A DNA stretch of 26,742 bases from positions 1-26,742 of the forward strand of contig JAPOOT010000419.1 of the NCBI GenBank assembly GCA_026713285.1, given 5' to 3'. Each line of letters begins with the position of its first letter. The stretch's first letter is position 1. The notes under the pieces are model-generated. The model was not told the DNA's origin and did not search any database. It worked only from the letters and a program-made list of their open reading frames with translations. Position numbers and translations under genes: made by a program. This document shows positions 15,990 through 23,478 of the stretch, in pieces. The stretch comes from Gemmatimonadota bacterium. Its GTDB lineage: Bacteria > JAAXHH01.

Positions 15990-16689
15990 ATACATGGCCC
16001 GGGCGGGCGTCGCCACCAGGAGACACAGCGAATCGATGATCCTGGCCGGCCGGGTTAAACTGAACGGTGAGAAGGTAGTTTCCCTGGCCACGCGGGTTCA
16101 GCCCGATTCCGATGTGGTGACGGTCGATGACAGGCCGTTGAAGGCGTCGGAAACCCGGAGATGTTATCTGCTCAACAAGCCGGCGGGATACCTGACCACG
16201 TTGCGCGATCCCTTCAACCGGCCGACAGTCGCCTCGTTGATACGGGACATCCCGGAGCGCGTCTTTCCCGTTGGACGGCTGGACCGCGATACGGAGGGTC
16301 TTCTGCTCTTAACCAACGACGGTTCTTTGGGTTACAGGCTGATGCATCCCCGATTCGGTTTCGAAAAGGAATACCACGTACTGGTTAAGGGCGTGCCGGG
16401 TGAAGGCACGCTGCGAAGGCTGAGAGAAGGGATCGAGATCGACGGCCGGACCACGGCGAGTGCGGGCGTGGCGGAGCTTCGGCGCACGAAGCACTGCACC
16501 TGGCTCTCGATCGTGCTGCACGAGGGACGCAAGCGTCAGGTCCGAAGAATGTGCGACCGTGTGGGGCATCCCGTGAAGCGGTTGATCAGGGTGCGCCTGG
16601 GCGGACTGGCCGACCGGGATCTGCCGGCCGGGAAATGGCGCGTTTTAACGCCAGGAGAAATCGAGGATCTGGAGCCGGTGGCCGTTTGA
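15976..16689 (+). CDS. rluB: 23S rRNA pseudouridine synthase of the RluB/RsuA family
   Basis: A 237-residue pseudouridine synthase. The N-terminal S4 RNA-binding domain is MRLNRYMARAGVATRRHSES with VKLNGEKV. The catalytic domain carries the motif GRLDRDTEGLLLLTNDG with Asp103 as nucleophile, and the C-terminal HEGRKRQVRRM segment followed by VKRLIRVRLGGL. RluB modifies U2605 of 23S rRNA in E. coli; RsuA and RluE/F are paralogues that cannot be excluded, though the scpAB neighbourhood favours RluB. The ATG at 15976 is chosen because the S4 domain begins there; it lies inside the end of scpB. Confidence 0.93.
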   Translation: MRLNRYMARAGVATRRHSESMILAGRVKLNGEKVVSLATRVQPDSDVVTVDDRPLKASETRRCYLLNKPAGYLTTLRDPFNRPTVASLIRDIPERVFPVGRLDRDTEGLLLLTNDGSLGYRLMHPRFGFEKEYHVLVKGVPGEGTLRRLREGIEIDGRTTASAGVAELRRTKHCTWLSIVLHEGRKRQVRRMCDRVGHPVKRLIRVRLGGLADRDLPAGKWRVLTPGEIEDLEPVAV

Positions 16690-16715
16690 CCGGTTGAAAG
16701 ACTGTTTTTGTTCGG

Positions 16716-16746
16716 GCGGACCTGCCCCGGCGTGACGGCGGTCCGT
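16716..16746 (+). other. Possible hairpin in the rpsA leader
   Basis: GCGGACC at 16716-16722 can pair with GGTCCGT at 16740-16746 across a 17-base loop, followed by GTTTT. It may be a weak terminator between rluB and rpsA or a leader structure of the rpsA message. The ribosome site AAGGAGG of rpsA follows at about 16760. Confidence 0.3.
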
Positions 16747-16772
16747 GTTTTCATTCATCAAGGAGGATTGAC

Positions 16773-18716
16773 ATGCCAGAGGACACACCGAAGACATCCG
16801 AGGTCGAGGAGACCGAGGAGTCTTCTTCACCCGTCCAGTCCGCGGAGGCGGCTAAAGAGGTATCCACGGAACCACCCGTGCCGGAACCGGAGGCCGATGC
16901 GGCAGCGGAGTCTCCCGCCGAATCGGAGACTGCCGTCGCGACTGAGACCGCCGTCGAAACCGAACCCGTTCCCCCGAAGCGGCCCTTCAGGCTGCCCAAG
17001 TGGGTGGATGAGCAGGACCTGAATCAACAGGAACTCGAAGAATACGAGCAGATGTTCCAGATGTACGACGAGACCCTGAAGGATATCGTGGAAGGCGAGA
17101 TCGTTCCCGGCCACGTAATCGCTGTTGAGAACGGTGAAGTCATTATCGACGTAGGATTCAAGTCGGAAGGCGCGATCTCGCTGTCCGAGTTCACCGACCC
17201 GGACGAGCTCGAAGTCGGCCAGGACATCGAGGTCTTCCTGGAGGATATCGAAGCCCAGGAAGGGCAGGTCGTACTGTCGAAACAAAAAGCCGATTTCATG
17301 AAGGTGTGGGACAAGATCAAGGACGCCCACGAAGAAGGCGCCGTGGTGGAAGGTCAGATCCTGAGGCGCATCAAGGGCGGCCTGGTGGTCGACCTGTTCG
17401 GTGTGGACGCTTTCCTGCCCGGTTCCCAGGTGGCCCTGAAGCAGACGCCGAACCTGGACCAGTTTATCGGAGAAAAGCTTCCGTTCAAGATCATCAAGCT
17501 GAACAAGAGCCGCAGGAATATCGTAGTGTCGCGCCGCGTGGTGCTCGAGGTGGAGAAGGAGCGCCAGAAGCAGGCCATCATCGCCGAACTGGACCGCGGG
17601 CAGGTACGCAAGGGCGTGGTCAAAAACATCACGGATTTCGGCGCTTTCGTGGATCTGGGCGGCATCGACGGACTGCTGCACATCACGGATATCTCGTGGG
17701 GACGCATCGGCCACCCTTCCGAACTGGTGACGATCGGCAGCGAGATTACCGTGGCCATCCTGGAATTCGACCGTGAACGGGAGCGCATCTCGCTTGGCCT
17801 CAAGCAGCTCGAGCCCTATCCGTGGGCGAACGTCGAGGAGAAATACCCTGTTGGTTCGAAAATTACCGGGCGGGTCGTCAGCATCACCGACTACGGCGCC
17901 TTCGTGGAGCTCGAACGGGGCGTCGAGGGGCTGATTCACATATCGGAGATGTCATGGACGAAGCACGTGACCCATCCGTCGAAGATGGTAACAGTCAACG
18001 AGAACGTGGACGCCGTCGTCCTCAAGGTGGATCAGCAGAACGAGAAGATCTCCCTGGGTATGAAACAGACCCAGCCGGACCCGTGGCAGTCGCTCAACGA
18101 TCGGTACACCGTGAATACCATGATCCGGGGGCGCGTGCGCAACATCACCGCGTTCGGCGCTTTCGTGGAAATCGAGGAGGGCATAGACGGGTTGGTCCAT
18201 ATCTCCGACATGTCCTGGACGCGACGCATCAAGCACCCGAGTGAAGTCGTCAAGAAGGGTGAGGAGATCGACGTCATGGTCCTCAACATCGATCCCGATG
18301 CCCGGCGCGTATCCCTCGGAATCAAGCAGGTCACCGAGGATCCCTGGCTTTCGCTTGCCGAGGTATACCCGGTAAACACCGAGACGACGGGCGTCATCAT
18401 CCGCCTGCTTGAACGGGGTGTGGTCGTGGAGCTTTCGCACGAAGTGGAGGGATTCGTCCCCATTTCGCAGCTCAATCATCCTGAAATCAAACGGCCGGGC
18501 GACGCTTTCAAGGAAGGCGAGGAGATTCCGCTTAAGGTCATCGAATTCGATGGGAAGAACCGCCGGGTCGTGCTGAGCGTCAAGGCTTACTTCCGCGATC
18601 GGGAGCGGGCCGAAATCGACGACTATCTGAGCAAACACCCCGTCGCGAGCACCGTGATCGGCGATGTGGCGGCGGTGGAAGTAAGCGCCGCGAGCTCGGA
18701 AGAGACGGACGGTTGA
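16773..18716 (+). CDS. rpsA: 30S ribosomal protein S1
   Basis: A 647-residue S1 with six OB-fold S1 repeats at about residues 108-176, 190-258, 277-346, 362-431, 449-518 and 536-604. The middle repeats are the most canonical (NITDFGAFVDLGGIDGLLHI, ITDYGAFVELERGVEGLIHI, NITAFGAFVEIEEGIDGLVHI). S1 binds mRNA leaders on the 30S platform and aids initiation. The protein is longer than E. coli S1 (557) because of an N-terminal extension of about 75 residues that is rich in Glu, Ala, Pro and Thr and probably disordered. The AAGGAGG ribosome site seven bases before the ATG is the strongest in the window, fitting a highly expressed gene. cmk, often found upstream of rpsA, is absent. Confidence 0.97.
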   Translation: MPEDTPKTSEVEETEESSSPVQSAEAAKEVSTEPPVPEPEADAAAESPAESETAVATETAVETEPVPPKRPFRLPKWVDEQDLNQQELEEYEQMFQMYDETLKDIVEGEIVPGHVIAVENGEVIIDVGFKSEGAISLSEFTDPDELEVGQDIEVFLEDIEAQEGQVVLSKQKADFMKVWDKIKDAHEEGAVVEGQILRRIKGGLVVDLFGVDAFLPGSQVALKQTPNLDQFIGEKLPFKIIKLNKSRRNIVVSRRVVLEVEKERQKQAIIAELDRGQVRKGVVKNITDFGAFVDLGGIDGLLHITDISWGRIGHPSELVTIGSEITVAILEFDRERERISLGLKQLEPYPWANVEEKYPVGSKITGRVVSITDYGAFVELERGVEGLIHISEMSWTKHVTHPSKMVTVNENVDAVVLKVDQQNEKISLGMKQTQPDPWQSLNDRYTVNTMIRGRVRNITAFGAFVEIEEGIDGLVHISDMSWTRRIKHPSEVVKKGEEIDVMVLNIDPDARRVSLGIKQVTEDPWLSLAEVYPVNTETTGVIIRLLERGVVVELSHEVEGFVPISQLNHPEIKRPGDAFKEGEEIPLKVIEFDGKNRRVVLSVKAYFRDRERAEIDDYLSKHPVASTVIGDVAAVEVSAASSEETDG

Positions 18717-18726
18717 TCGCCGGCGC

Positions 18727-20214
18727 ATGACCCACGGGACAGAGGTTTCAGTGGCTCATCAGGCCGTGGCCTTGGCGGATGCTTCTCCAACGGTGGCCCT
18801 GCATACGCTCGGCTGCCGTCTGAATCAGTACGAGACCGAGGCCATTCGCGAACAGTTCGTTTCCCGGGGCTTTCGCGTTGTGCCCTTCAACGGGCCCGCG
18901 GATGTCTACGTCGTCAATACCTGCACGGTGACGAACCAGGCCGACGCGCGGGCCCGGCAGACGCTTCGCCGGGCCGTTCGTCGCCGGTCCGAGTCCATCG
19001 TCGTAGCGACGGGCTGTTACGCCCAGACTCATCCAGACCAGCTTCTGGCAATCGAGGGCGTTGACCTCGTCCTCGGCAACGCGGAGAAGGGCGGGCTCGT
19101 CGACCGCGTGCTGAGCATGCGCGCGGACGATCCGCCTGTTTCCCAGGTGACGCGGCGGGCGGAGATGTCGCGATTCGACGAGCGTCTCGACGTTTCGGCC
19201 TTCGAAGACCGAACACGGGCCATGCTGAAGCTCCAGGACGGTTGCGACCAGTTCTGCTCGTTCTGCATCATACCCTGGGCCCGCGGCCGTCACCGCAGCC
19301 TGCCTCCGGACACCGCGCTGCGCCAGGTCCATACCCTGATAGACAGAGGTTACGCCGAAATCGTACTCACTGGCGTTCACCTCGGCGAATACGGTACCGA
19401 TCTGCCCACGCCCGTCACGCTCAACTCGGTCGTCCGTCAGATCCTGGAGCAGACCGGACTGCCCCGCCTGAGGTTGAGTTCCATCTGGCCCACGGCGGTG
19501 AACCGGGAATTGATCGATCTGCTCGGGAACCACGCGCCGAGACTGTGCCGTTACACGCACCTGGCCGTGCAACATGGCGACGACAGCCTGCTGCGCGCCA
19601 TGCGCAGGACGTATACGGCCGGTCAGGCCGAGGACGTGGTCTGCCGGCTCGTGGACGCGGTGCCCGATATCTGTATCGGCGCCGACATCATGGTCGGGTT
19701 CCCGGGCGAGACCGACGCCTCCTTCCAACGTATGTACGACTGGTTGGACCACCTTCCCTTTGCCTATTTCCACGTGTTTTCCTATTCCAGGCGGGACCAT
19801 ACCCGGGCGGCACGCATGCCGGACCAGGTGCCCCCTTCGACGGCGCGGGAACGCAGCCAGTTGCTTCGGACGTTGAGCGATCGGAAATCAGCGGCCTACC
19901 ACAGCCGTTTCAGGGGCAGGGTCCTGCCCGTATTGGTCGAGGATGAATACAGTGGTCCGCCTGGACCGCCTGGTCCGCCTGGCCCGGACGGCCAGGTCGG
20001 CGCGCACGTTCCGGATGACCTGTCTGGCGCGCACAGTCCGACTGGCCCGCACGGCGCGCACGATCGGGGCATGACGGGGAGAACGGACCACGGTCTCAGA
20101 TGCTGGTTCGATGGGCGGTCGGAGCAGGTGAACACCTTCGTCGAAATGGAAGTGTTGTCGACCGACGCCCGGGGTGCGGCCGGCAGGCTTGCGGAACCCG
20201 TCGCCAACCCTTAA
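18727..20214 (+). CDS. mtaB: tRNA t6A37 methylthiotransferase MtaB with collagen-like insert
   Basis: A 495-residue radical-SAM methylthiotransferase. The N-terminal UPF0004 domain has the three cluster cysteines Cys30 (LGCRLNQYE), Cys66 (VNTCTV) and Cys97 (ATGCYAQ). The radical-SAM cluster is Cys173-x3-Cys177-x2-Cys180, and GLPRLRLSSIWP and DIMVGFPGETD are further core segments. MtaB converts t6A to ms2t6A at position 37 of ANN-decoding tRNAs. The C-terminal TRAM domain begins at FRGRVLPVLVED. It is interrupted from about residue 409 by Gly-Pro-Pro triplets and a Gly/His/Ala/Pro-rich stretch of about 45 residues, then resumes at HGLRCWFDGRSEQVNTFVEM. This insert explains the extra length over the usual 430-450. 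The gene follows rpsA by 10 bases and has no strong ribosome site. Confidence 0.93.
   Translation: MTHGTEVSVAHQAVALADASPTVALHTLGCRLNQYETEAIREQFVSRGFRVVPFNGPADVYVVNTCTVTNQADARARQTLRRAVRRRSESIVVATGCYAQTHPDQLLAIEGVDLVLGNAEKGGLVDRVLSMRADDPPVSQVTRRAEMSRFDERLDVSAFEDRTRAMLKLQDGCDQFCSFCIIPWARGRHRSLPPDTALRQVHTLIDRGYAEIVLTGVHLGEYGTDLPTPVTLNSVVRQILEQTGLPRLRLSSIWPTAVNRELIDLLGNHAPRLCRYTHLAVQHGDDSLLRAMRRTYTAGQAEDVVCRLVDAVPDICIGADIMVGFPGETDASFQRMYDWLDHLPFAYFHVFSYSRRDHTRAARMPDQVPPSTARERSQLLRTLSDRKSAAYHSRFRGRVLPVLVEDEYSGPPGPPGPPGPDGQVGAHVPDDLSGAHSPTGPHGAHDRGMTGRTDHGLRCWFDGRSEQVNTFVEMEVLSTDARGAAGRLAEPVANP
19954..20085 (+). repeat. Nine-base GPP-encoding tandem repeat and low-complexity tract within mtaB
   Basis: Units GGTCCGCCT, GGACCGCCT, GGTCCGCCT and GGCCCGGAC follow one another at 19954-19989. 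They encode three Gly-Pro-Pro triplets and a related fourth. The following tract to about 20085 contains GGCGCGCAC three times, encoding Gly-Ala-His. Reading frame is preserved throughout. Confidence 0.85.
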
Positions 20215-20219
20215 ATGGA

Positions 20220-20249
20220 TTGACAGGGCTCTTCATCGCCCGTTATATT
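20220..20249 (+). promoter_or_regulatory. Strong sigma70-type promoter of the tRNA-Arg gene
   Basis: A perfect TTGACA at 20220-20225 is followed after 17 or 18 bases by TTATAT/TATATT (20243-20249). Transcription would begin near 20256, ten bases before the mature tRNA 5' end. The promoter begins only 6 bases past the mtaB stop, so the tRNA is independently expressed. Confidence 0.75.
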
Positions 20250-20265
20250 GCCGCATGAAAAGCTT

Positions 20266-20339
20266 GCGCCAGTAGCTCAGCTGGATAGAGCGACGGCCTC
20301 CGGAGCCGTAGGTCAGAGGTTCGAATCCTCTCTGGCGTA
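20266..20339 (+). tRNA. tRNA-Arg (anticodon CCG)
   Basis: A complete cloverleaf is visible: acceptor GCGCCAG with CTGGCGT (first pair G-U), D-arm GCTC/GAGC, anticodon stem ACGGC/GCCGT around loop CTCCGGA with CCG at 20300-20302, variable loop AGGTC, and T-arm AGAGG/CCTCT around TTCGAAT. The discriminator is A at 20339. CCA is not encoded and must be added after transcription. It decodes CGG. The last eight bases belong to the 27-bp repeat described next. Confidence 0.96.
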
Positions 20340-20389
20340 TATCCCCCGCGGATCAGCCATTGCTGGCGTATATCCCCCGCGGATCAGCC
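20332..20389. repeat. Perfect 27-bp direct repeat starting in the tRNA-Arg 3' end (candidate attachment-site duplication)
   Basis: The same 27 bases occur at 20332-20358 and 20363-20389, separated by ATTG. The first copy begins in the acceptor stem (CTGGCGTA) and runs into the 3' flank; the second copy regenerates only the tRNA tail. The stop codon of the minus-strand recombinase homologue (20384-20386) lies within the second copy. Duplication of a tRNA 3' end beside a recombinase gene is typical of integration sites. Confidence 0.85.
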
Positions 20390-21133
20390 CCGCCCTCCTG
20401 CCTGGCCATCATCGTCTTCTTCGCCAAGGTAAAGTTCGTTTTTCAGCAGATAACTTACCGTGGACGCATACCAACGGGTTTCCCTTGAAACCGACGATGC
20501 GCGTTTGGTGGGCACCCTCTGCTCATTGAGTTCATCCGCGATCTTGCGCAGGCTCCGGCCCTCGGCACGCCAGTGCTTCACCCGCCTGATGATCTCCTGC
20601 TCCCTTGAGTTGGGCACCAGTTGATTGCCGGACAGGTCGTATCCGTAAGGGATCGCGCCGTAAACGAACCGGTTGTTCTTTTTTTTCCGTATCCAGTTCT
20701 TCGTCCGCTCGGCGGGCAGGTCGCGGGCCAACCCGGCCAGCACGTTGAGCGTGCTCAGCACCACCTTCCCCTGTTCCCGGTCGGTGCGGATGGACATGCC
20801 GTCGAGATCGAGCACGTGGCATACGATGCCCGCGCCGGACCAGGCCCCGAGGCAACCCGACATTTCGGCCGCCGACCTGAACAGCCGGTCGAGTCGCCAG
20901 ATAACGATATGCTGGATGCCCTTCGACTCTACCGTGTTGGCCAGGTCCCGGCCACCCAGCCGTTCCTCGAGCGGGATGAACGCCTCGACTCGGATGTCGG
21001 GTATAACCAGCATGATATCGAGATCGTTTTCCGCGCAGTAGGACCTGAGCCGCTTCTCTTGGTCGGCCCTTCGAAAGGGATGCTTCCGGGTCTCCATCGG
21101 ACCGACCCTGATATAGCATACCGCCTTTTTCAT
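20384..21133 (-). CDS. Serine recombinase (resolvase/invertase) family protein lacking the catalytic serine
   Basis: A 249-residue protein with a resolvase-type catalytic domain (about 1-145) and a C-terminal recombinase/helix-turn-helix region. The fold is recognised by YIRV at residues 7-10, WRLDRLFRSAAEM with the conserved Arg-Asp-Arg, GKVVLSTLNVLAGLARDL followed by ERT, and IPYGYDLSGNQLVPNSREQE leading to GRSLRKIADELNEQRVPT. In active enzymes the motif is RVS with the nucleophilic serine; here it reads R9-V10-G11-P12, so the serine is replaced by glycine. It is therefore probably unable to cleave DNA, and may be a degenerate mobile-element remnant or a DNA-binding derivative. ATG at 21133 has GGGAG seven bases upstream. 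It is convergent with the tRNA gene and ends in its repeat. Confidence 0.85.
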   Translation of the reverse strand: MKKAVCYIRVGPMETRKHPFRRADQEKRLRSYCAENDLDIMLVIPDIRVEAFIPLEERLGGRDLANTVESKGIQHIVIWRLDRLFRSAAEMSGCLGAWSGAGIVCHVLDLDGMSIRTDREQGKVVLSTLNVLAGLARDLPAERTKNWIRKKKNNRFVYGAIPYGYDLSGNQLVPNSREQEIIRRVKHWRAEGRSLRKIADELNEQRVPTKRASSVSRETRWYASTVSYLLKNELYLGEEDDDGQAGGRG

Positions 21134-21272
21134 CTGGCGTCTCCCGGACCGTCTGGACCATGCCCTTATGATGTCTCTTTAATAACTAAACATATTTTGT
21201 GTCTTTTCCCGATCCAAGGACTTTTTCGAAGCCGTCAGTGAAGGGGGCGGGAATCGACGTAAAACTTTTTGC

Positions 21273-21301
21273 TTGCTTGGTTTAATATGCCCCCATATAT
21301 T
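21273..21301 (+). promoter_or_regulatory. Candidate promoter of the rimP-nusA-infB operon
   Basis: TTGCTT at 21273-21278 and TATATT at 21296-21301 are separated by exactly 17 bases; the -10 matches consensus at five of six positions. Transcription would begin near 21308, about 73 bases before the rimP ATG and just ahead of the intrinsic terminator. Confidence 0.55.
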
Positions 21302-21317
21302 AGAGCGGTGCTGCAGA

Positions 21318-21346
21318 AGTGGGCGAAGTAGTGCCCGCTTTTTTTT
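21318..21346 (+). terminator. Rho-independent terminator in the rimP leader (candidate attenuator)
   Basis: AGTGGGC at 21318-21324 pairs with GCCCGCT at 21333-21339 (one G-U pair) around an eight-base loop, followed by an unbroken run of eight T at 21339-21346. It lies between the likely promoter and the rimP start, so it would stop most transcripts after about 35-40 bases unless antitermination occurs. It could alternatively end a short RNA. Confidence 0.75.
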
Positions 21347-21380
21347 ATGTGTTTTTCGTGCTGAAACTCGAAAATGCGCG

Positions 21381-21863
21381 ATGGAAACTGACCGTGATTC
21401 AATCCTTCGGAACGTCTCGTCACTCGCCAGGCCGATCGTCGACGAAGCCGGATTCGAATGGGTGGAAATGGAACTGGCGGGTAGGCAGGGCAATTACATC
21501 CTCAGGCTGCTGATCGATAAGCCGGGTGGCGTCACGATAGACGACTGTGTGGCAATCAATCGCGAATTGTCCAACCTGCTCGATCTGGAAGATCCCATTC
21601 CATCCCGCTATACGCTCGAAGTCTCTTCACCTGGCCTGGACCGGCCGTTCAAGACGGAAAGAGACTACCGGAAAGCGCTCGGTAAACGGGTAAAGGTCGT
21701 AACCGTGGACGACGACGGCGGACCGGTCACCCGGACAGGACGGCTCGAAGGCATTGAGGACGGCACGGTTGAAATCGTCTGTGGCGACGTAAAACATCGT
21801 ATTTCCGTCGCAAGCATCAGTAAAGCCCACCGGGAACTGGACCATGGATGGGAGAACGGTTAG
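21381..21863 (+). CDS. rimP: Ribosome maturation factor RimP
   Basis: A 160-residue RimP, near the usual 150-155. The N-terminal domain includes LARPIVDEAGFEWVEMELAG, ILRLLIDKPGGVTIDDC and YTLEVSSPGLDRPFKTERDY, the most conserved RimP segment. The C-terminal SH3-like domain follows (GKRVKVVTV, LEGIEDGTVEI). RimP assists 30S maturation, acting on the head region around S12. The ATG at 21381 is used; an open frame extends upstream through the terminator but encodes nothing family-like. No strong ribosome site is seen. It is the first gene of the operon and ends 18 bases before nusA. Confidence 0.95.
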   Translation: METDRDSILRNVSSLARPIVDEAGFEWVEMELAGRQGNYILRLLIDKPGGVTIDDCVAINRELSNLLDLEDPIPSRYTLEVSSPGLDRPFKTERDYRKALGKRVKVVTVDDDGGPVTRTGRLEGIEDGTVEIVCGDVKHRISVASISKAHRELDHGWENG

Positions 21864-21881
21864 GAGAGGGAGCCACTGGTA

Positions 21882-23141
21882 ATGAATTACGAGGTCATCG
21901 AGGCGCTGGCACAGATCATCCGTGAGAAGAACGTGGAGCGCGAAGTGGTCTGGGACACGGTGAAGACCGGCCTGATCACGGCTGCGAAGAAGCGATTCGG
22001 CACGGGCGACGACAACGTCGATGTGCGGATCGACGAACAACTGGGAACGATCGAGATGGCTGCGGTCTGGGAGGTTGTGGACGAGGTGGAGGATCCCGAG
22101 ACGCAGATCAGCCTCGTAACGGCGAAGGGGATGGATCCGGAGGCGGAAATCGGGGGAAGGGTCGAACAGGCTCTGTCCTTCGAAGAGTTCGGCCGCAACG
22201 CGATACAGTCGGTGAAACAGGTCGTCGTGCAGCGCGTCCGGGAGGCGGAGCGGGAAAACGTCTATGAGATGTACAAAGACCGGGTCAACGAGATCATAAT
22301 CGGCAGCGTCCAGCAGGTGGACCGGGGCAATATCATCGTCAAGATCGAGCGCACCGAGGCGTTGCTTCCGTGGCGCGAGCAGATTCGGCGGGAAAGGTAC
22401 CGGCAGGGCGAGACCATCCGCGCCTATATTCTGGACGTGCAGAACGACATAAAGGGTCCCCAGGTCATTCTCTCGCGAAGCTGCGAGGCTTTCCTCGAAC
22501 TCCTGTTCCGAATGGAAGTGCCGGAAATACACGAGGGTATCGTGGAAATCAAGGCATCTGCCCGGGAGCCCGGCGACCGGTCCAAGATCGCCGTCCTCTC
22601 GCACGATGAACGGGTCGACGCGGTCGGGGCGTGCGTGGGTATGAAGGGCACCAGAGTACAGGCGGTCGTCCGTGAACTCAATAACGAACGTATCGACATC
22701 GTGCCCTGGAGCAACGATCCGTCCTCCTTCGTGACCCAGGCGCTGCGTCCCGCCGAAGTAGCACAGGTCCAGATCCTGGACATCGAGAAAAAGGACATGC
22801 GCGTGGTCGTCGAGGATGACCAACTCTCGCTGGCCATAGGGAAGGCGGGCCAGAATGCCCGGCTCGCAGTCAAACTCACCGGATGGAATATCGATCTGAT
22901 CAAGCGTTCGGACCTCGAGAAGCAGCTCATCTCCGAGACTTTCGGCGCGGATGACTCCGAATCGGAAGAAGCCGGATCGATTGCCGAAGTCGACGGCATC
23001 TCGGAGAAGCTGGCCCAGAAGCTGGAGGACGCCGGTTACACGACGGTGGAGTCCCTGCAGCAAGCGACGGCCGACGAACTTCAGGCCATTTCAGGGATCG
23101 GCGGCGTGACGGCCGGCAAGATCATTACCGCGGTGCAGTAA
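21882..23141 (+). CDS. nusA: Transcription termination/antitermination protein NusA
   Basis: A 419-residue NusA. The N-terminal RNA-polymerase-binding domain spans about 1-125 (VIEALAQIIREKNVE, AAKKRFG), followed by an S1 domain around 135-200 (IIIGSVQQVDRGNIIVKI). KH1 is recognised by ILSRSCEAFLELLF, EIKASAREPGDRSKIAV and DAVGACVGMKGTRVQAVVRELNNERIDI, and KH2 by LAIGKAGQNARLAVKLTGWNIDL. The tail (about 365-419) is a single helix-hairpin-helix unit (LEDAGYTTVESLQQATADEL). NusA modulates pausing, intrinsic termination and rRNA antitermination, and is a plausible feedback regulator of the terminator upstream of rimP. The site AGGAGAGGGAG lies before the ATG. Confidence 0.97.
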   Translation: MNYEVIEALAQIIREKNVEREVVWDTVKTGLITAAKKRFGTGDDNVDVRIDEQLGTIEMAAVWEVVDEVEDPETQISLVTAKGMDPEAEIGGRVEQALSFEEFGRNAIQSVKQVVVQRVREAERENVYEMYKDRVNEIIIGSVQQVDRGNIIVKIERTEALLPWREQIRRERYRQGETIRAYILDVQNDIKGPQVILSRSCEAFLELLFRMEVPEIHEGIVEIKASAREPGDRSKIAVLSHDERVDAVGACVGMKGTRVQAVVRELNNERIDIVPWSNDPSSFVTQALRPAEVAQVQILDIEKKDMRVVVEDDQLSLAIGKAGQNARLAVKLTGWNIDLIKRSDLEKQLISETFGADDSESEEAGSIAEVDGISEKLAQKLEDAGYTTVESLQQATADELQAISGIGGVTAGKIITAVQ

Positions 23142-23160
23142 ACGTAAAGGATCTGCAGTC

Positions 23161-23478
23161 TTGCAGAAAAGCGATAATCCATCCGTAACCGGCCTGCTGG
23201 GCCTTGCCGTGCGCGCCGGACAGGTAAAGGGCGGCGCCGAAGCAGTTAAGAAGTCCATTCACGGCGGCAAGTCCCGGCTTGTCATCCTGGCCTCGGATGC
23301 CTCCGAGGGAACGAAACGCTCGTTCAGGAGACTGGCGGGTACACGGGGCGTACCCGTGCTCGAATGTCATACCAGCCTGGAACTGGGCGCGTGTCTGAAC
23401 CGGGCGCCCAAAGCGGTGATTTCCATATCAGACCGGCATTTCGCGAGCGGAATGCTGAAGAAGGCATCTCCAGCATGA
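23161..23478 (+). CDS. ylxQ: L7Ae/L30e-family RNA-binding protein YlxQ
   Basis: A 105-residue L7Ae-family protein, the size of YlxQ/RplGA proteins found between nusA and infB. It reads LLGLAVRAGQVKGGAEAVKKSI, then LVILASDASEGTKRSFRRL and PVLECHTSLELGACLNRAPKAVISI, consistent with a kink-turn-binding fold. The proposed start is TTG at 23161, with AAAGGA about ten bases upstream; no ATG lies early enough to preserve the N-terminal helix. The role in bacteria is poorly defined, probably ribosome-associated. The neighbour ylxR, usually encoded just before it, is missing here. Confidence 0.85.
   Translation: MQKSDNPSVTGLLGLAVRAGQVKGGAEAVKKSIHGGKSRLVILASDASEGTKRSFRRLAGTRGVPVLECHTSLELGACLNRAPKAVISISDRHFASGMLKKASPA

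Noticed and set aside
16827..17939. A 370-codon antisense frame across rpsA
   Set aside because: Shadow of the rpsA coding frame; composition is His/Asp/Val-rich in the way typical of reverse-frame translation of GC-rich genes.
18748..19800. A 350-codon antisense frame across mtaB
   Set aside because: No family signature and fully contained in a well-supported radical-SAM gene.
20248..20529. A small plus-strand frame beginning upstream of the tRNA
   Set aside because: It translates the tRNA gene and the 27-bp repeats, so it is not a plausible protein.
21627..23063. A 478-codon open frame antisense to rimP/nusA
   Set aside because: It mirrors the third-position GC bias of nusA, has no recognisable domain, and nusA itself is unmistakable on the plus strand.
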